Below are positions 52,951 to 62,094 of a stretch of DNA of 64,000 bases, piece by piece. The stretch is from Maritalea porphyrae (GTDB lineage: Bacteria; Pseudomonadota; Alphaproteobacteria; Rhizobiales; Devosiaceae): positions 468,523-532,522 of the forward strand of contig NZ_BSNI01000001.1 in assembly GCF_030159895.1 (NCBI RefSeq), given 5' to 3'. The translations under genes were made by a program, and so were the position numbers. The notes under the pieces were generated by a model, which was not told where the DNA came from, ran no database searches, and saw nothing but the letters and a program-made list of their open reading frames with translations. How positions within the stretch are numbered: the stretch's first letter is position 1; each line of letters opens with the position of its first letter.

Positions 52951-54807
52951 ATGGAATACGGATTTTTATTCGCCTGCTTCATCTTCCTTTCCGCTGCGGT
53001 TGTGGTGGTACCGATCGCCAAGTTCACCGGCTTGGGGCCGGTATTGGGCTACTTGCTCGCAGGCGTATTGATCGGACCATATGCACTTGGCCTAGTGGCC
53101 AACCCGACAACTATCCTGCATTTCTCCGAATTCGGCGTCGTGATGATGCTTTTCCTCATCGGGCTTGAACTGCAGCCGCGCGAGTTTTGGAACATGCGCG
53201 TACGCCTGGTTGGTTTAGGCATACCGCAAGTCATCATCAGCGCATTGTTGATCGCTGGGATCGGTGTCTGGCTCAATATGCCTTGGCAATCCGCAGTTGT
53301 AATGGGCTTGGGTCTGTCCCTTTCGTCAACCGCAATTGTTCTTAAGATCATTGACGAACGTGGCATCATGCAGCGAAGCGTCGGACGTTCAGCCTTTTCC
53401 GTTTTGCTGGTGCAAGATGTTGCCGTCATCCCATTTTTGGCCGTCATACCGTTTCTGGTCATCCCCGAACTTGCCGCACATGCACCAACCGACGCCCACG
53501 GCGCAGCAGACGTTGTAGAAGAGGATGGCTGGCAGGCTGGATGGCGGGTCGCAGCGGTATTCGCTGCCATGTACCTTGCGGGTCGCTATTTGCTGCGTCC
53601 GATCCTGCGGATCATTGCCAAATCCGGTGTGCGTGAAATCTTCACCGCCCTTGCGCTATTGCTGGTCGTCGCAGCAGCGCTGTTGATGGAGTGGATCAAT
53701 ATATCCCCCGCGCTTGGCGCATTTATGATTGGGGTCATCTTGGCCGACAGCGAATATCGGCATGAGCTAGAAAGCGATTTGGAGCCATTTAAGGGCTTGT
53801 TGCTTGGCCTATTCTTCATCTCCGTCGGCATGTCGATCGAGTTCTCGGTATTAGTGAATAATCCCTGGCCGATCTTTGGCGCAGTTCTCGCCCTCGCCGC
53901 TTTAAAGTTTGCGGTACTTTATGGCTTAGCCGTTCTATTCAAGTTTCACATTGCTGACAGATTATTGTTTGCCACTTTGCTTGCACAGGGCGGCGAATTT
54001 GCCTTTGTGCTGTTCCAATTTGCCCTCGGCGCAGGCGCACTTGATCCAAAGCTAGCCAGCCTGCTCAACGTCACCGTCGCACTTTCAATGATCATCACAC
54101 CAATATTGCTGATCGTCTTCGACCGCATTGTTGTGCCAAACTTGCCTTCGCTGCAAACACCTGACCGCCCAGATGATGATATCAGCGTGCGCAACCGTGT
54201 CATCGTTTTGGGCTATGGCCGATTTGGACAAATCGTAACGCGCTTAGTCACCGCGCAAGGGTTTGAAGCGACTTTGATTGATCACGATCCTGAACAAATC
54301 GAATTGATGAAGAAATTTGATGCGAAGGTGTTTTATGGCGATGCGCGGAGACTAGACCTTTTAAAGTCCGCCGGCGCCGACAAAGCCGAATTGATGGTCA
54401 TATCGATCCACAACCCAGAAATTGTGTCCGAAATTGCGCAAAAGGTGCGCACCAATTTCCCACACATTCGCATTCTCGCCCGGGCACGTGACCGCAATCA
54501 CGCACACGATCTGATGGATATCGGCGTGCATGAGTTTGAGCGCGACACTTTCCATTCTGCCCTACACCTGGGCATCAAGGCCCTAATTTCACTTGGTTAC
54601 ACAGAGACCAAAGCAAAACGGCTTGCCACGGCATTTGCAAAGCACGATGTTGAAATGCTGCATGAAGCATATGAACTTCGCGGTGATGATGAAGCGATGA
54701 TCGGCCACGTCAAAACCGCGCGCGAATTGCTCGCACAAGTCATGCAAGCAGACTTGGATGAACTTGAAGCAGAGTTGGCAGCTGACAAGAAAAAAGATGG
54801 CAGCTAA
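52951..54807 (+). CDS. CPA2-family cation/proton antiporter (KefB/KefC-like)
   Basis: 618-residue membrane protein: about twelve helices in residues 5-390 with a GPVLGYLLAGVLIGPYALG start typical of CPA2 transporters, then a TrkA-N (RCK) domain with VIVLGYGRFGQIVTRL near 415 that binds NAD(H), and a C-terminal helical tail. Such proteins exchange K+ or Na+ for H+ and respond to redox or glutathione adducts. The AAGGAG site precedes ATG. Single gene. Confidence 0.93.
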   Translation: MEYGFLFACFIFLSAAVVVVPIAKFTGLGPVLGYLLAGVLIGPYALGLVANPTTILHFSEFGVVMMLFLIGLELQPREFWNMRVRLVGLGIPQVIISALLIAGIGVWLNMPWQSAVVMGLGLSLSSTAIVLKIIDERGIMQRSVGRSAFSVLLVQDVAVIPFLAVIPFLVIPELAAHAPTDAHGAADVVEEDGWQAGWRVAAVFAAMYLAGRYLLRPILRIIAKSGVREIFTALALLLVVAAALLMEWINISPALGAFMIGVILADSEYRHELESDLEPFKGLLLGLFFISVGMSIEFSVLVNNPWPIFGAVLALAALKFAVLYGLAVLFKFHIADRLLFATLLAQGGEFAFVLFQFALGAGALDPKLASLLNVTVALSMIITPILLIVFDRIVVPNLPSLQTPDRPDDDISVRNRVIVLGYGRFGQIVTRLVTAQGFEATLIDHDPEQIELMKKFDAKVFYGDARRLDLLKSAGADKAELMVISIHNPEIVSEIAQKVRTNFPHIRILARARDRNHAHDLMDIGVHEFERDTFHSALHLGIKALISLGYTETKAKRLATAFAKHDVEMLHEAYELRGDDEAMIGHVKTARELLAQVMQADLDELEAELAADKKKDGS

Positions 54808-55123
54808 TCTTCTCAAAGATCAAAAAAATAGGAGCACTATGAAATCCATATCTAGATACGACATCTGACAGGGGACGACGCCTTAATTGTCAGTGCGATA
54901 AAATGACACTTACCGATGGCTATTGCACGCGTGGCGGTAGACTTCGAGCGGATCGCGATATTTGCAAGTTATCCGCAAGCAGGAATTGGAAGTAGCCGCG
55001 ACAGCAAAGTGGCGAATTTGTCCCTCTTTTATCTAGCCTGAAAAGCCTGTTGCCATACGGCAACCGCTCAAGAACAAACGGAACCCTGATCCTTGATTTC
55101 TTCCCAAGAAACAAGGATTCAGG
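54808..55123. other. Spacer without a gene, ending in two hairpins
   Basis: No coding frame. A small GTTGCC/GGCAAC hairpin sits at 55049-55064 and a long stem-loop at 55089-55118 covers the ribosome binding site of the next gene. The first 240 bp show nothing clear. Confidence 0.6.
55089..55118 (+). promoter_or_regulatory. Stem-loop sequestering the RNHCP ribosome binding site
   Basis: Arms ATCCTTG (55089-55095) with CAAGGAT (55112-55118) and TTTCTT (55097-55102) with AAGAAA (55106-55111), one bulged A and a CCC loop. The AAGGA at 55113-55117, six bases from the ATG, is the Shine-Dalgarno sequence and is fully paired, so translation should be reduced when the hairpin is closed. Confidence 0.65.
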
Positions 55124-55450
55124 ATGTCAAAACTCACTCAAAACGTGCCGTTCATTTGCGAACGCTGCGCTCAGCAAATTGAAAAACTCTCAAACGGCAG
55201 CTATCGCAACCACTGCCCGGCTTGCCTATGGTCAAAGCATGTAGATGTGAAACCAGGTGACAGAGCAAATCGCTGCAAAGGTTTGATGGAACCCGTAGGC
55301 TTGTACCACCACAAGAAAAAGGGTTGGCAGATCATACATTGCTGCACCCGCTGCGGACACGTTGGGCGCAACAAAATTGCAACAAACACCGCACAGCCCG
55401 ACAATCCCGAATTGATAGTTTCACTATCTCGAAATGTCTGGCGCGAATGA
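55124..55450 (+). CDS. RNHCP-domain zinc-ribbon protein
   Basis: 108-residue protein of the RNHCP family, named after the RNHCPACLWSKHVD motif seen here at residues 26-39. Cysteine pairs FICERC and NHCPAC, then RC and HCCTRCGH, can form two zinc ribbons. Members are thought to bind nucleic acid, but no function is established. Its ribosome binding site lies inside a strong hairpin (55089-55118), so expression is probably regulated at translation. Confidence 0.92.
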   Translation: MSKLTQNVPFICERCAQQIEKLSNGSYRNHCPACLWSKHVDVKPGDRANRCKGLMEPVGLYHHKKKGWQIIHCCTRCGHVGRNKIATNTAQPDNPELIVSLSRNVWRE

Positions 55451-55459
55451 GCCGAATGT

Positions 55460-55987
55460 CTAGAGGTCAAGTCGCCATTGTTTGATGACTTCAATGGGCG
55501 AAAACTCAATGACTTCGATGGAATTAAAGATCACATCAAACTCGCCGATTTCTGCACTTATATAGCGCAACACCGCTTCCCGGTTTGCTGGGTCAATTTG
55601 CGTGGCCAAAGTACAATGCGGATGCCATTTGCCCGGCAAATAGTTTGACCGACACTTGGCCATATCGACCCGAGCATGAACTTCGTGATGCAATGCCAAC
55701 AGCCGCGGCAGTTGTATCGGCGCGGCCCAAACCACCATAGGCTCGACGTCAAAGAAACGAATTTTGTTAAAAGTCACGCGCACCGGCTTTGTGCGCCGAA
55801 ACACGTCACCCAATTGCCGATTCAATTGCGCGCCGGTGACATTCTCATACATAGCGAACATGAAATGCGGCGGATATTGCAATGTCGGCATTGAGGGAGA
55901 TGTTTCAAAGGCAGACACTTCTTGCCAAAGATGAGTAATCGCACGGGCACTTTTGTTGCGCGCAACCAGTGAAACCGCACTCCCCAT
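55460..55987 (-). CDS. 2'-5' RNA ligase/2H phosphoesterase-like protein
   Basis: 175-residue protein of the 2H phosphoesterase superfamily. The second catalytic motif is clear (HPHCTLA, an HxT); the first is PPHFMFA, with Met where Ser or Thr is usual, so activity may be altered. Strands and helices fit the LigT fold. It may process 2'-5' or cyclic phosphodiester RNA ends. The ATG at 55987 follows AAAGGA. Convergent with the RNHCP gene. Confidence 0.75.
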   Translation of the reverse strand: MGSAVSLVARNKSARAITHLWQEVSAFETSPSMPTLQYPPHFMFAMYENVTGAQLNRQLGDVFRRTKPVRVTFNKIRFFDVEPMVVWAAPIQLPRLLALHHEVHARVDMAKCRSNYLPGKWHPHCTLATQIDPANREAVLRYISAEIGEFDVIFNSIEVIEFSPIEVIKQWRLDL

Positions 55988-56092
55988 AATGAAACATCCT
56001 TTCGAGGACGAATTCTGCCAACAAACGCTTGGCCACTCAAGTTCGATGATCTAGCCTGCCATCACCCTACCAATCAATTACGTATTTTACTT

Positions 56093-56863
56093 ATGCCGCT
56101 CGACATTACCGCCATTGACCCAACTGTGGTCATCATCAGTTTTTTGGCCGTTTTCATGGTCGCGCTATCCAAATCTGGTTTGGTCGGCTCGCTCAGTTTC
56201 GTCGGCGTTCCTCTATTATCCATCGTCATGCCTGTCACCGAGGCGGTTGGCGTTATGTTGCCGGTGCTAATTTGCATGGATATAATTGGTTTAATGGCTT
56301 ACCGCCGCGAAATCCATTGGCCGAACCTAAAAATCCTTTTGCCTGGTGCCATAACAGGCATCGCTATTGGTTGGATTTTCTTTGCCTTCATTTCAGAAGG
56401 CATGGTGCGCTTAATGGTTGGGGTGGTGACACTGCTATTTTGCCTGGATGAATGGCTGCCCTTGCGCAAATCCCTAACGGGTTTGCCACCATCCAAACCT
56501 TGGGGCGTCTTTTGGGGGAGCATTGCCGGTTTCACTAGTTTTGTTAGTCATACCGGTGGCCCACCATTTCAAATCTTCATGTTGCCGCAGCGCCTAAAGC
56601 CAACGCTTTATGCAGGGACGACCGTTATCTTTTTTGCAGTTGTGAACGCCACGAAGCTGATCCCATATGCTTTTTTGGGGCAACTCTCGAGTTCAAATCT
56701 TACAAAATCGGCAATGTTGGTCCCGGTAGCCGTAATGGGCATGTTGCTCGGCGTATTTCTGGTTAAGCGCATTTCCACCGAGTTGTTCTATCGGATGGCA
56801 TATATACTCGCATTCATTCTGGCGCTTAAACTACTCTATGATGGGATATTGAGCTTCCTTTAG
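56093..56863 (+). CDS. TauE/SafE-family sulfite/organosulfonate exporter-like permease
   Basis: 256-residue membrane protein with eight helices, in two related halves, as in the TauE/SafE (DUF81) family. Motifs: SKSGLVGSLSFVGVPLL near 22-40, and GFTSFVSHTGGPPFQIFMLP near 145 with the conserved HTGGPP. Family members export sulfite, sulfoacetate or similar anions. No sulfur genes are adjacent, so the substrate is open. A terminator follows. Confidence 0.92.
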   Translation: MPLDITAIDPTVVIISFLAVFMVALSKSGLVGSLSFVGVPLLSIVMPVTEAVGVMLPVLICMDIIGLMAYRREIHWPNLKILLPGAITGIAIGWIFFAFISEGMVRLMVGVVTLLFCLDEWLPLRKSLTGLPPSKPWGVFWGSIAGFTSFVSHTGGPPFQIFMLPQRLKPTLYAGTTVIFFAVVNATKLIPYAFLGQLSSSNLTKSAMLVPVAVMGMLLGVFLVKRISTELFYRMAYILAFILALKLLYDGILSFL

Positions 56864-56875
56864 GCAAAAATAAAA

Positions 56876-56904
56876 GGCCACGAAAATGATCGTGGCCCCG
56901 TTTT
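56876..56904 (+). terminator. Terminator after the TauE-like gene
   Basis: GGCCACG/CGTGGCC stem, eight-base loop, followed by CCGTTTTG. Confidence 0.8.
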
Positions 56905-56935
56905 GTTGATACTCAAAAGATTATTCTATTCTCAC

Positions 56936-57112
56936 CTATTGTCGCGTCTGATTTTGCAGTCGCGATATCTCGTCTTTAAGTTCGAGTTTTTTGCGCTTAA
57001 GCATGCCAATTTTCAGCTCGTCTTGAGCAGGCCGCTGCAGTTCTTGGAGGATCTCTTCGTCAAGCGAGGCATGACGGCGCTCCAGCGCGTTGAGGTGGGA
57101 AGTAGTTGTCAT
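56936..57112 (-). CDS. YdcH-type DUF465 small protein
   Basis: 58-residue helical hairpin protein of the DUF465 (YdcH) family: SHLNALERRHASLDEEI and MLKRKKLELKDEISRL are the two family helices. The ATG at 57112 has an AAGGAAG site; the long upstream extension in frame is spurious. Function unknown. Divergent from a second DUF465 gene 183 bp away. Confidence 0.9.
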   Translation of the reverse strand: MTTTSHLNALERRHASLDEEILQELQRPAQDELKIGMLKRKKLELKDEISRLQNQTRQ

Positions 57113-57295
57113 GAAGTCTTCCTTTCTCTGTATGTACAAGGCTGAGTGTGACAAAAAAATGTCGACCTGTCCAATCAACAAATTGCTCCAATTTGCCGCA
57201 ATTTTGCATCTACAATTAAATCTTTGTGCAATCATTTGTAATATGGGGTATTTTCAAGGAATTGACGCAAGAAGAATCAGAAGGTTTTTTGCCCC

Positions 57296-57511
57296 ATGAT
57301 GCCACTAACGCCCGAACAAAGGGCAAAATTGGGATTGGAACTGGCGTCAAAACGTCAAGAACACAAAGACCTGGACGCAGCGATTCACGCGCTGACCCAC
57401 TCAGGTCAGTCCGATCCTATGTTGGTGCAGCGACTGAAAAAGAAAAAGTTGGCTCTTAAAGACCGGATCATTGAGCTAGAGCATATCTTGTTGCCCGACA
57501 TAATTGCCTAA
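57296..57511 (+). CDS. DUF465 small protein (second copy)
   Basis: 71-residue DUF465-family protein; helices ELASKRQEHKDLDAAIHAL and LVQRLKKKKLALKDRIIEL match the divergent copy (lysine-rich KKKKLALKD against KRKKLELKD). It starts at ATG 57296 or the next codon. Its stop overlaps the end of the kinase gene on the other strand by four bases. Confidence 0.88.
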   Translation: MMPLTPEQRAKLGLELASKRQEHKDLDAAIHALTHSGQSDPMLVQRLKKKKLALKDRIIELEHILLPDIIA

Positions 57512-58329
57512 GCTTGTTCAGCAGCGCCAAGCAAAAGCGCCAATAATTCGATTTCACCATCGCTTTCAAACATCCCCTTTGAACGCCAAGCAATAGATAG
57601 CGCGCATTTAGCCGCTGCCCATTGCAGAAGGCGGCGGCGATCAACTGCAAATCTCTCAGACCAAATTTGCGCCAAATAGCGGATTCGCTCAGGATCAAAG
57701 ACGATCCGTTGTGCGCCTTTTGGGTTGCGGAATGCATTTGCAAGTTCAAATGTCTTCTCACCAACAACCCCTCTTGCATCAAATGCGCAATAGCCGCGTG
57801 TGCCAAGCCGAATATTGTCATGGTGCAAATCGCCATGTAGCGCGCAGATATTCTGTTGCGTTTCTAACAGTTCTTTCGAAAGTTCTCTCGCGCAGGACAG
57901 AAGCTGTGCCTCGCGTTTAGGCACGTCCGAAGCGAATTGCAGCTTATGCAAAGTGCCAAACAAGGAATGTAGATCAGGAAAGCGATCTGGCACATTGATC
58001 TGCACTGCGTGCAACTTGTTGGCAACTTCAACCAACTTGAAACTAGCTTCCTTGTCCTGCCCTGCACGCACCATATTGCCTAGAGATGGGCCTTCAAGCC
58101 ATTCCGTCAAGCCGACTTTTTCGGCAACATAAATTACCTTTGCGCTCGCTTGACCGTCGCACAATTTGAGAAACGCGAACCCAAACGCATCATCGCGCAT
58201 ACTCTCATTGTGATAAATCTTAAGGGCTGCCGCTTCACCGTTTGATTGAACCACTCGCCAAATCTGCGCAATATTGGTTTCTTCAACAAACGTTGCATTG
58301 GATAAGTTCAATTCATCTAAAATGCTCAT
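57508..58329 (-). CDS. APH(6)/streptomycin-kinase-like phosphotransferase
   Basis: 273-residue protein-kinase-like fold of the aminoglycoside/hydroxyurea kinase group (PF04655 type). N lobe: WRVVQSNGEAAALKIYH with the ATP-binding Lys; C lobe: ALHGDLHHDNIRLG catalytic loop and FDARGVVGEKTFELANAF, the DxxG metal-binding segment. Related proteins phosphorylate streptomycin, but chromosomal copies may serve metabolism. The start at 58329 is preferred over 58359. No resistance genes or mobile elements are adjacent. Confidence 0.85.
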   Translation of the reverse strand: MSILDELNLSNATFVEETNIAQIWRVVQSNGEAAALKIYHNESMRDDAFGFAFLKLCDGQASAKVIYVAEKVGLTEWLEGPSLGNMVRAGQDKEASFKLVEVANKLHAVQINVPDRFPDLHSLFGTLHKLQFASDVPKREAQLLSCARELSKELLETQQNICALHGDLHHDNIRLGTRGYCAFDARGVVGEKTFELANAFRNPKGAQRIVFDPERIRYLAQIWSERFAVDRRRLLQWAAAKCALSIAWRSKGMFESDGEIELLALLLGAAEQA

Positions 58330-58498
58330 ATGGGTTGAAAGCTTCGTTTGCATAAGCAATTCGATAGCACATCAACTCAGAGCCGCAAGATTGATTGGTT
58401 GAATCAAGGCAAATTGCACCAATTAGACTTTACGCCACTTGCTCAAACCCCAAAGGTAGGGTAAACGCCCTTTTTGACGTAACGCGAGAGGGCACCAC

Positions 58499-58993
58499 AT
58501 GCCTTTAAACCCGCCAATTGCCATCGTCATGGGCAGTCAGTCTGACTGGGCCACAATGTGCCATGCTGCCGAGACACTCGATCAACTCGAAATCGCTTAT
58601 GAAGCACGCATCGTTTCTGCGCACCGCACGCCAGACCGCATGTATGACTTTGCAAAATCAGCCGCAGACGATGGGTTTAAAACCATCATCGCCGGCGCTG
58701 GCGGCGCCGCGCACCTGCCGGGCATGATTGCAGCATTGACCCACCTCCCTGTGTTTGGCGTTCCCGTGGAAAGCCGCACCATGAAAGGTTTGGACAGTCT
58801 TTATTCGATCGTTCAGATGCCAGCAGGGATCCCCGTTGGCACATTAGCCATCGGCAAAGCAGGTGCAACCAACGCCGCATTGCTAGCCGCCGCTGTGCTT
58901 GGCATTTCTGACGAAGAAGCGCGTAAAAACTTGATTGCCTATCGTGAAAACAGAACAGCTCAAGTCAAAGAGTTTCCGGTTGATGACGAATAA
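58499..58993 (+). CDS. purE: N5-carboxyaminoimidazole ribonucleotide mutase
   Basis: Purine biosynthesis enzyme (class I PurE), 164 residues. Motifs: VMGSQSDW at the N terminus, SAHRTPDRM in the active site and [11 protein letters not shown]. It converts N5-CAIR from PurK to CAIR. The AGAGGG site precedes the ATG. It overlaps purK by 11 bp, so the two are coupled. Confidence 0.97.
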   Translation: MPLNPPIAIVMGSQSDWATMCHAAETLDQLEIAYEARIVSAHRTPDRMYDFAKSAADDGFKTIIAGAGGAAHLPGMIAALTHLPVFGVPVESRTMKGLDSLYSIVQMPAGIPVGTLAIGKAGATNAALLAAAVLGISDEEARKNLIAYRENRTAQVKEFPVDDE

Positions 58994-60077
58994 ACTAGCC
59001 GTTGGTGCAACAATTGGAATTCTGGGTGGTGGACAACTTGGCCGCATGATGGCCCTTGCAGCACATCGTTTGGGGCTAAAAAGCCACATCTATTGTCCTG
59101 ATGCACAAAGCCCTGCATTTGATGTGACACCGCTAAAGACGGTTGCTGCATATGAAGATATCGCAGCGCTAAGCGACTTTGCTCAACAAGTTGACTGTGT
59201 CACTTACGAGTTCGAAAACGTGCCTGCAGCCACCGCTGCCGCTATTACCGAAGTTGGCACCAACTTGTTTCCTTCAGCAAAAGCACTTGAAATCTCTCAA
59301 GACCGCTTGGTTGAAAAACGCTTCATCTCAACAGTTGGTATTGAAGTCGCCCCTTTTGCAAAGGTCGACAGCCAAGCCGAACTTGTTTCCGCTGTTCAAA
59401 AAATTGGACTTCCTGCCGTCTTAAAGACCCGCCGTTTTGGCTATGACGGCAAAGGCCAAACCATGTTGAAAACCGAGGCGGATATCCAAACCGCGTTTGC
59501 AACGATTGGGGAACAGCCCGCAATTTTGGAGGGCTTTGTCCCCTTCGAAAAAGAAATTTCTGTCATCATCGCCCGCGATCAAGCTGGCCATGTTGCAGCA
59601 TATGATCCGGCAGAAAACGTCCACAAGGATCATATTCTTAAGACATCAACGGTGCCAGGCAACATTACAGTCGCACAAGGTGACACAGCAAAGTCGATAG
59701 CCGAGCAGCTGATCATTGCGCTCGACTATGTTGGCGTGCTCGGTGTTGAGTTTTTCGTTGTAAAAACAGAAAATGGCACTCAATTTGTGGTCAATGAAAT
59801 TGCACCGCGCGTGCACAATTCCGGCCATTGGACAGAAGCTGCCTGCCTTGTTGACCAATTTGAACAGCACATCCGCGCTGTCGCTGGCTGGGACTTGGGT
59901 AGCCCAGAACGCCATTCAAATGTCGTGATGGAAAACCTTATCGGTGATGAAATCACAGCGGGAATGAATACCACAGAATCGAATGCTCAAGTGCATCATT
60001 ACGGCAAATCTGAAATCCGTGCTGGTCGCAAGATGGGGCATATCAACCGGATTTTTGCCAAAAAAGACGCTCCCTAA
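58983..60077 (+). CDS. purK: N5-carboxyaminoimidazole ribonucleotide synthase
   Basis: ATP-grasp enzyme, 364 residues, that carboxylates AIR with bicarbonate and ATP. Domains: N-terminal [13 protein letters not shown], central ATP-grasp with [10 protein letters not shown] and [13 protein letters not shown], and [15 protein letters not shown] near 290 at the active site. The ATG at 58983 starts within the end of purE. An in-frame start at 58935 would overlap purE more deeply and is not needed. Confidence 0.96.
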   Translation: MTNKLAVGATIGILGGGQLGRMMALAAHRLGLKSHIYCPDAQSPAFDVTPLKTVAAYEDIAALSDFAQQVDCVTYEFENVPAATAAAITEVGTNLFPSAKALEISQDRLVEKRFISTVGIEVAPFAKVDSQAELVSAVQKIGLPAVLKTRRFGYDGKGQTMLKTEADIQTAFATIGEQPAILEGFVPFEKEISVIIARDQAGHVAAYDPAENVHKDHILKTSTVPGNITVAQGDTAKSIAEQLIIALDYVGVLGVEFFVVKTENGTQFVVNEIAPRVHNSGHWTEAACLVDQFEQHIRAVAGWDLGSPERHSNVVMENLIGDEITAGMNTTESNAQVHHYGKSEIRAGRKMGHINRIFAKKDAP

Positions 60078-60242
60078 GCCCAATTTTGTGCACTTTTGGT
60101 GTGTGACCCGCTAGACAAGCCACCTCAGTTTTGGTATTCACCCACCCAACGCTTGGCTGGTTCCGCTGGCCGAAGCGCAATTGGCTTTTTGTCAAATGCG
60201 CATTGAAAATCTGGTTTAACTCTTTTGAAGGTGGTGTGCCGC

Positions 60243-60461
60243 GTGCAAGTAGTCGTTCGCGATAACAATGTAGATCAAGCTCTTCGGGCTTTGAAAAAGA
60301 AACTTCAACGCGAAGGTGTATTTCGTGAAATGAAGCTTCGTAACTACTATGAAAAGCCTTCTGAGAAGAAAGCTCGTCAGAAAGCAGAAGCTGTTCGTCG
60401 TGCCCGCAAATTGGCCCGCAAGCGTATGCAGCGTGAAGGTTTGGTTGCTGGTCGTCGCTAA
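60243..60461 (+). CDS. rpsU: 30S ribosomal protein S21
   Basis: 72-residue S21. The GTG at 60243 gives the family N terminus (M)[17 protein letters not shown] and has an AAGGTGG site nine bases upstream; the earlier in-frame ATG at 60225 adds residues foreign to S21. The basic C terminus ([15 protein letters not shown]) binds 16S rRNA near the anti-Shine-Dalgarno. A terminator follows. Confidence 0.95.
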   Translation: MQVVVRDNNVDQALRALKKKLQREGVFREMKLRNYYEKPSEKKARQKAEAVRRARKLARKRMQREGLVAGRR

Positions 60462-60491
60462 GACGCGCACCGCTTCAACGCAAACAGAATT

Positions 60492-60525
60492 AAAAAACGC
60501 CGCTGACCATTTCAGCGGCGTTTTT
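60492..60525 (+). terminator. Terminator after rpsU
   Basis: ACGCCGCTGA/TCAGCGGCGT stem with T5; A-run on the left allows some use from the other strand. Confidence 0.9.
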
Positions 60526-60551
60526 GTGTTTGAATAAAGCTAGTCCAGAGC

Positions 60552-61199
60552 TTATTGCGCTTCCGCCTCTTCTTTCAGCACTGTTTCCAAAGCTTCTTTG
60601 AAAACCTCATCGGGTTGCGCGCCGGACAATCCATATTTGTTGCCGAGTATGAAAAATGGCACACCTTGGATTCCTTTCTGAGACGCACTGGTCGCTGCCT
60701 TTTCGACTTCCATTTGCAAGTCGTCGCGCGTGACCAGGGCCATTACTTCTTCGCGTGTGAACCCGTTCGCCATGCCAATTTCAACCAGCACTTCCGGGTC
60801 AGAAATATTGAGCGCATCAACATAACAGGCTTTGCTCATCGCCATCGACATCTCATGCTGCGTGCCTTTAGATTCTGCCGCCGCGATTAGCACTTGAGCT
60901 GCCTGAGAAGGATAGCGCATCTTTTGCTTGCGCATATCCAATTCAAGGCCGGACTTTTTTGCCTCTTCTTCAAGCCTATCCCACATCGGTGCTGGGTCGG
61001 TGCCATATTTGCGACGCAACATAGTTTCGCTGTCCTCACCTTCTTTAATTGCATTCGCATCCAACAAATAAGGGTGGTGAAAAATCGAAACCTTGGTGTC
61101 GTCAGGCAGTGCTGCAACGGCGTTATTCAGCCGGTGCAGCCCCACAAGACACCATGGGCATACGGGATCAGAAAAGATGTCAATTCGGAGTTCAGGCAA
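60552..61199 (-). CDS. FrnE-like DsbA-family oxidoreductase
   Basis: 215-residue cytoplasmic thioredoxin-fold protein of the FrnE/DsbA group. Active site CPWC at residues 14-17 in IFSDPVCPWCLVG; the cis-Pro loop is GIQGVPFFI near 178-186. No signal peptide, as in FrnE proteins that act as thiol oxidoreductases or isomerases in the cytosol. Helical insert of about 110 residues between the two halves is normal. Convergent with rpsU. Confidence 0.93.
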   Translation of the reverse strand: MPELRIDIFSDPVCPWCLVGLHRLNNAVAALPDDTKVSIFHHPYLLDANAIKEGEDSETMLRRKYGTDPAPMWDRLEEEAKKSGLELDMRKQKMRYPSQAAQVLIAAAESKGTQHEMSMAMSKACYVDALNISDPEVLVEIGMANGFTREEVMALVTRDDLQMEVEKAATSASQKGIQGVPFFILGNKYGLSGAQPDEVFKEALETVLKEEAEAQ

Positions 61200-61264
61200 G
61201 TCACAATCCTTTAGTTAGCTTTTTGCTATGCTAGCGAAGCGACCATGACACCACAACTCACAGC

Positions 61265-62080
61265 TTAGCGAGCAAGTGCCTGTTCGTAAAATGGCTGCAC
61301 CTGATCCCAAATTCGATTGGCCCACAAATTGTCGTGGTCTGCGCCGTCAACAATCCATTTCTGTTTTGGGCTAGTGACGATGTCAAACAGACGGTGTCCG
61401 TGTTCAACTGGAATCACATCGTCTGCTGTGCCATGGCCAATGAAAACGGGCTCTTCAACCGACTTCATCCACTCGCGCGAAGGAAAATGGTCTTGCATAA
61501 CCAAATTCACAAGCAAATAGGGATAACGTTCTTTCGCCACATCAACGGTCGCGGTGTATGGAGATTCAAGCGCCAAAGCGACCGCTTCGCGTTCCGAGGC
61601 CACATAGGTTGCAACCCCAGAGCCAAGCGAGCGTCCCCACAACAAAATTTGTTCGTCGTGCATCGCCACCCAGTCAAATGCCGCCAATGCATCTTGCAAG
61701 ATGTTTGTTTGGTTCAATTCACCAGGCGAACCAGGAAACCCGCGATAATCAAGCGACAAGAACCCGTAACCGTCCGCCATGAACTGCGTGAAGCGCTCAT
61801 GTTCGCGTGTAAACGAGCCAGTATTGCCCCGATAATAAATGATCGTTGGCTTGCCTTGCGTTGAAGGCGCATACCACGCATGTAACTGTTTATCATTGCC
61901 GGTTGGTATTTTGACAACTTGTACATCTTCGATTCCCAACTCACTTGGGATTAGCGTTGTACCACTCACATTATATTGCAAGCTACGCTGAAAGAAGAAC
62001 ATGTACGCGTGGGCGGCCAGGTACAACACCAACACAAGCGCCAAAAGCCATTTGGCGACAGTCACAAATCTCAATGACAT
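61265..62080 (-). CDS. Membrane-anchored alpha/beta hydrolase
   Basis: 271 residues with one N-terminal membrane helix (about 10-30) and a serine hydrolase domain. Catalytic triad: nucleophile Ser in LWGRSLGSGVA near 150, Asp in GHGTADDVIP near 220 and His in DGADHDNLW near 248. It resembles BAAT/ABHD13-like hydrolases; substrate unknown. It follows the next hydrolase gene after 14 bp and is probably in one operon with it. Confidence 0.9.
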   Translation of the reverse strand: MSLRFVTVAKWLLALVLVLYLAAHAYMFFFQRSLQYNVSGTTLIPSELGIEDVQVVKIPTGNDKQLHAWYAPSTQGKPTIIYYRGNTGSFTREHERFTQFMADGYGFLSLDYRGFPGSPGELNQTNILQDALAAFDWVAMHDEQILLWGRSLGSGVATYVASEREAVALALESPYTATVDVAKERYPYLLVNLVMQDHFPSREWMKSVEEPVFIGHGTADDVIPVEHGHRLFDIVTSPKQKWIVDGADHDNLWANRIWDQVQPFYEQALAR

Positions 62081-62094
62081 AAATTATATCCTTA

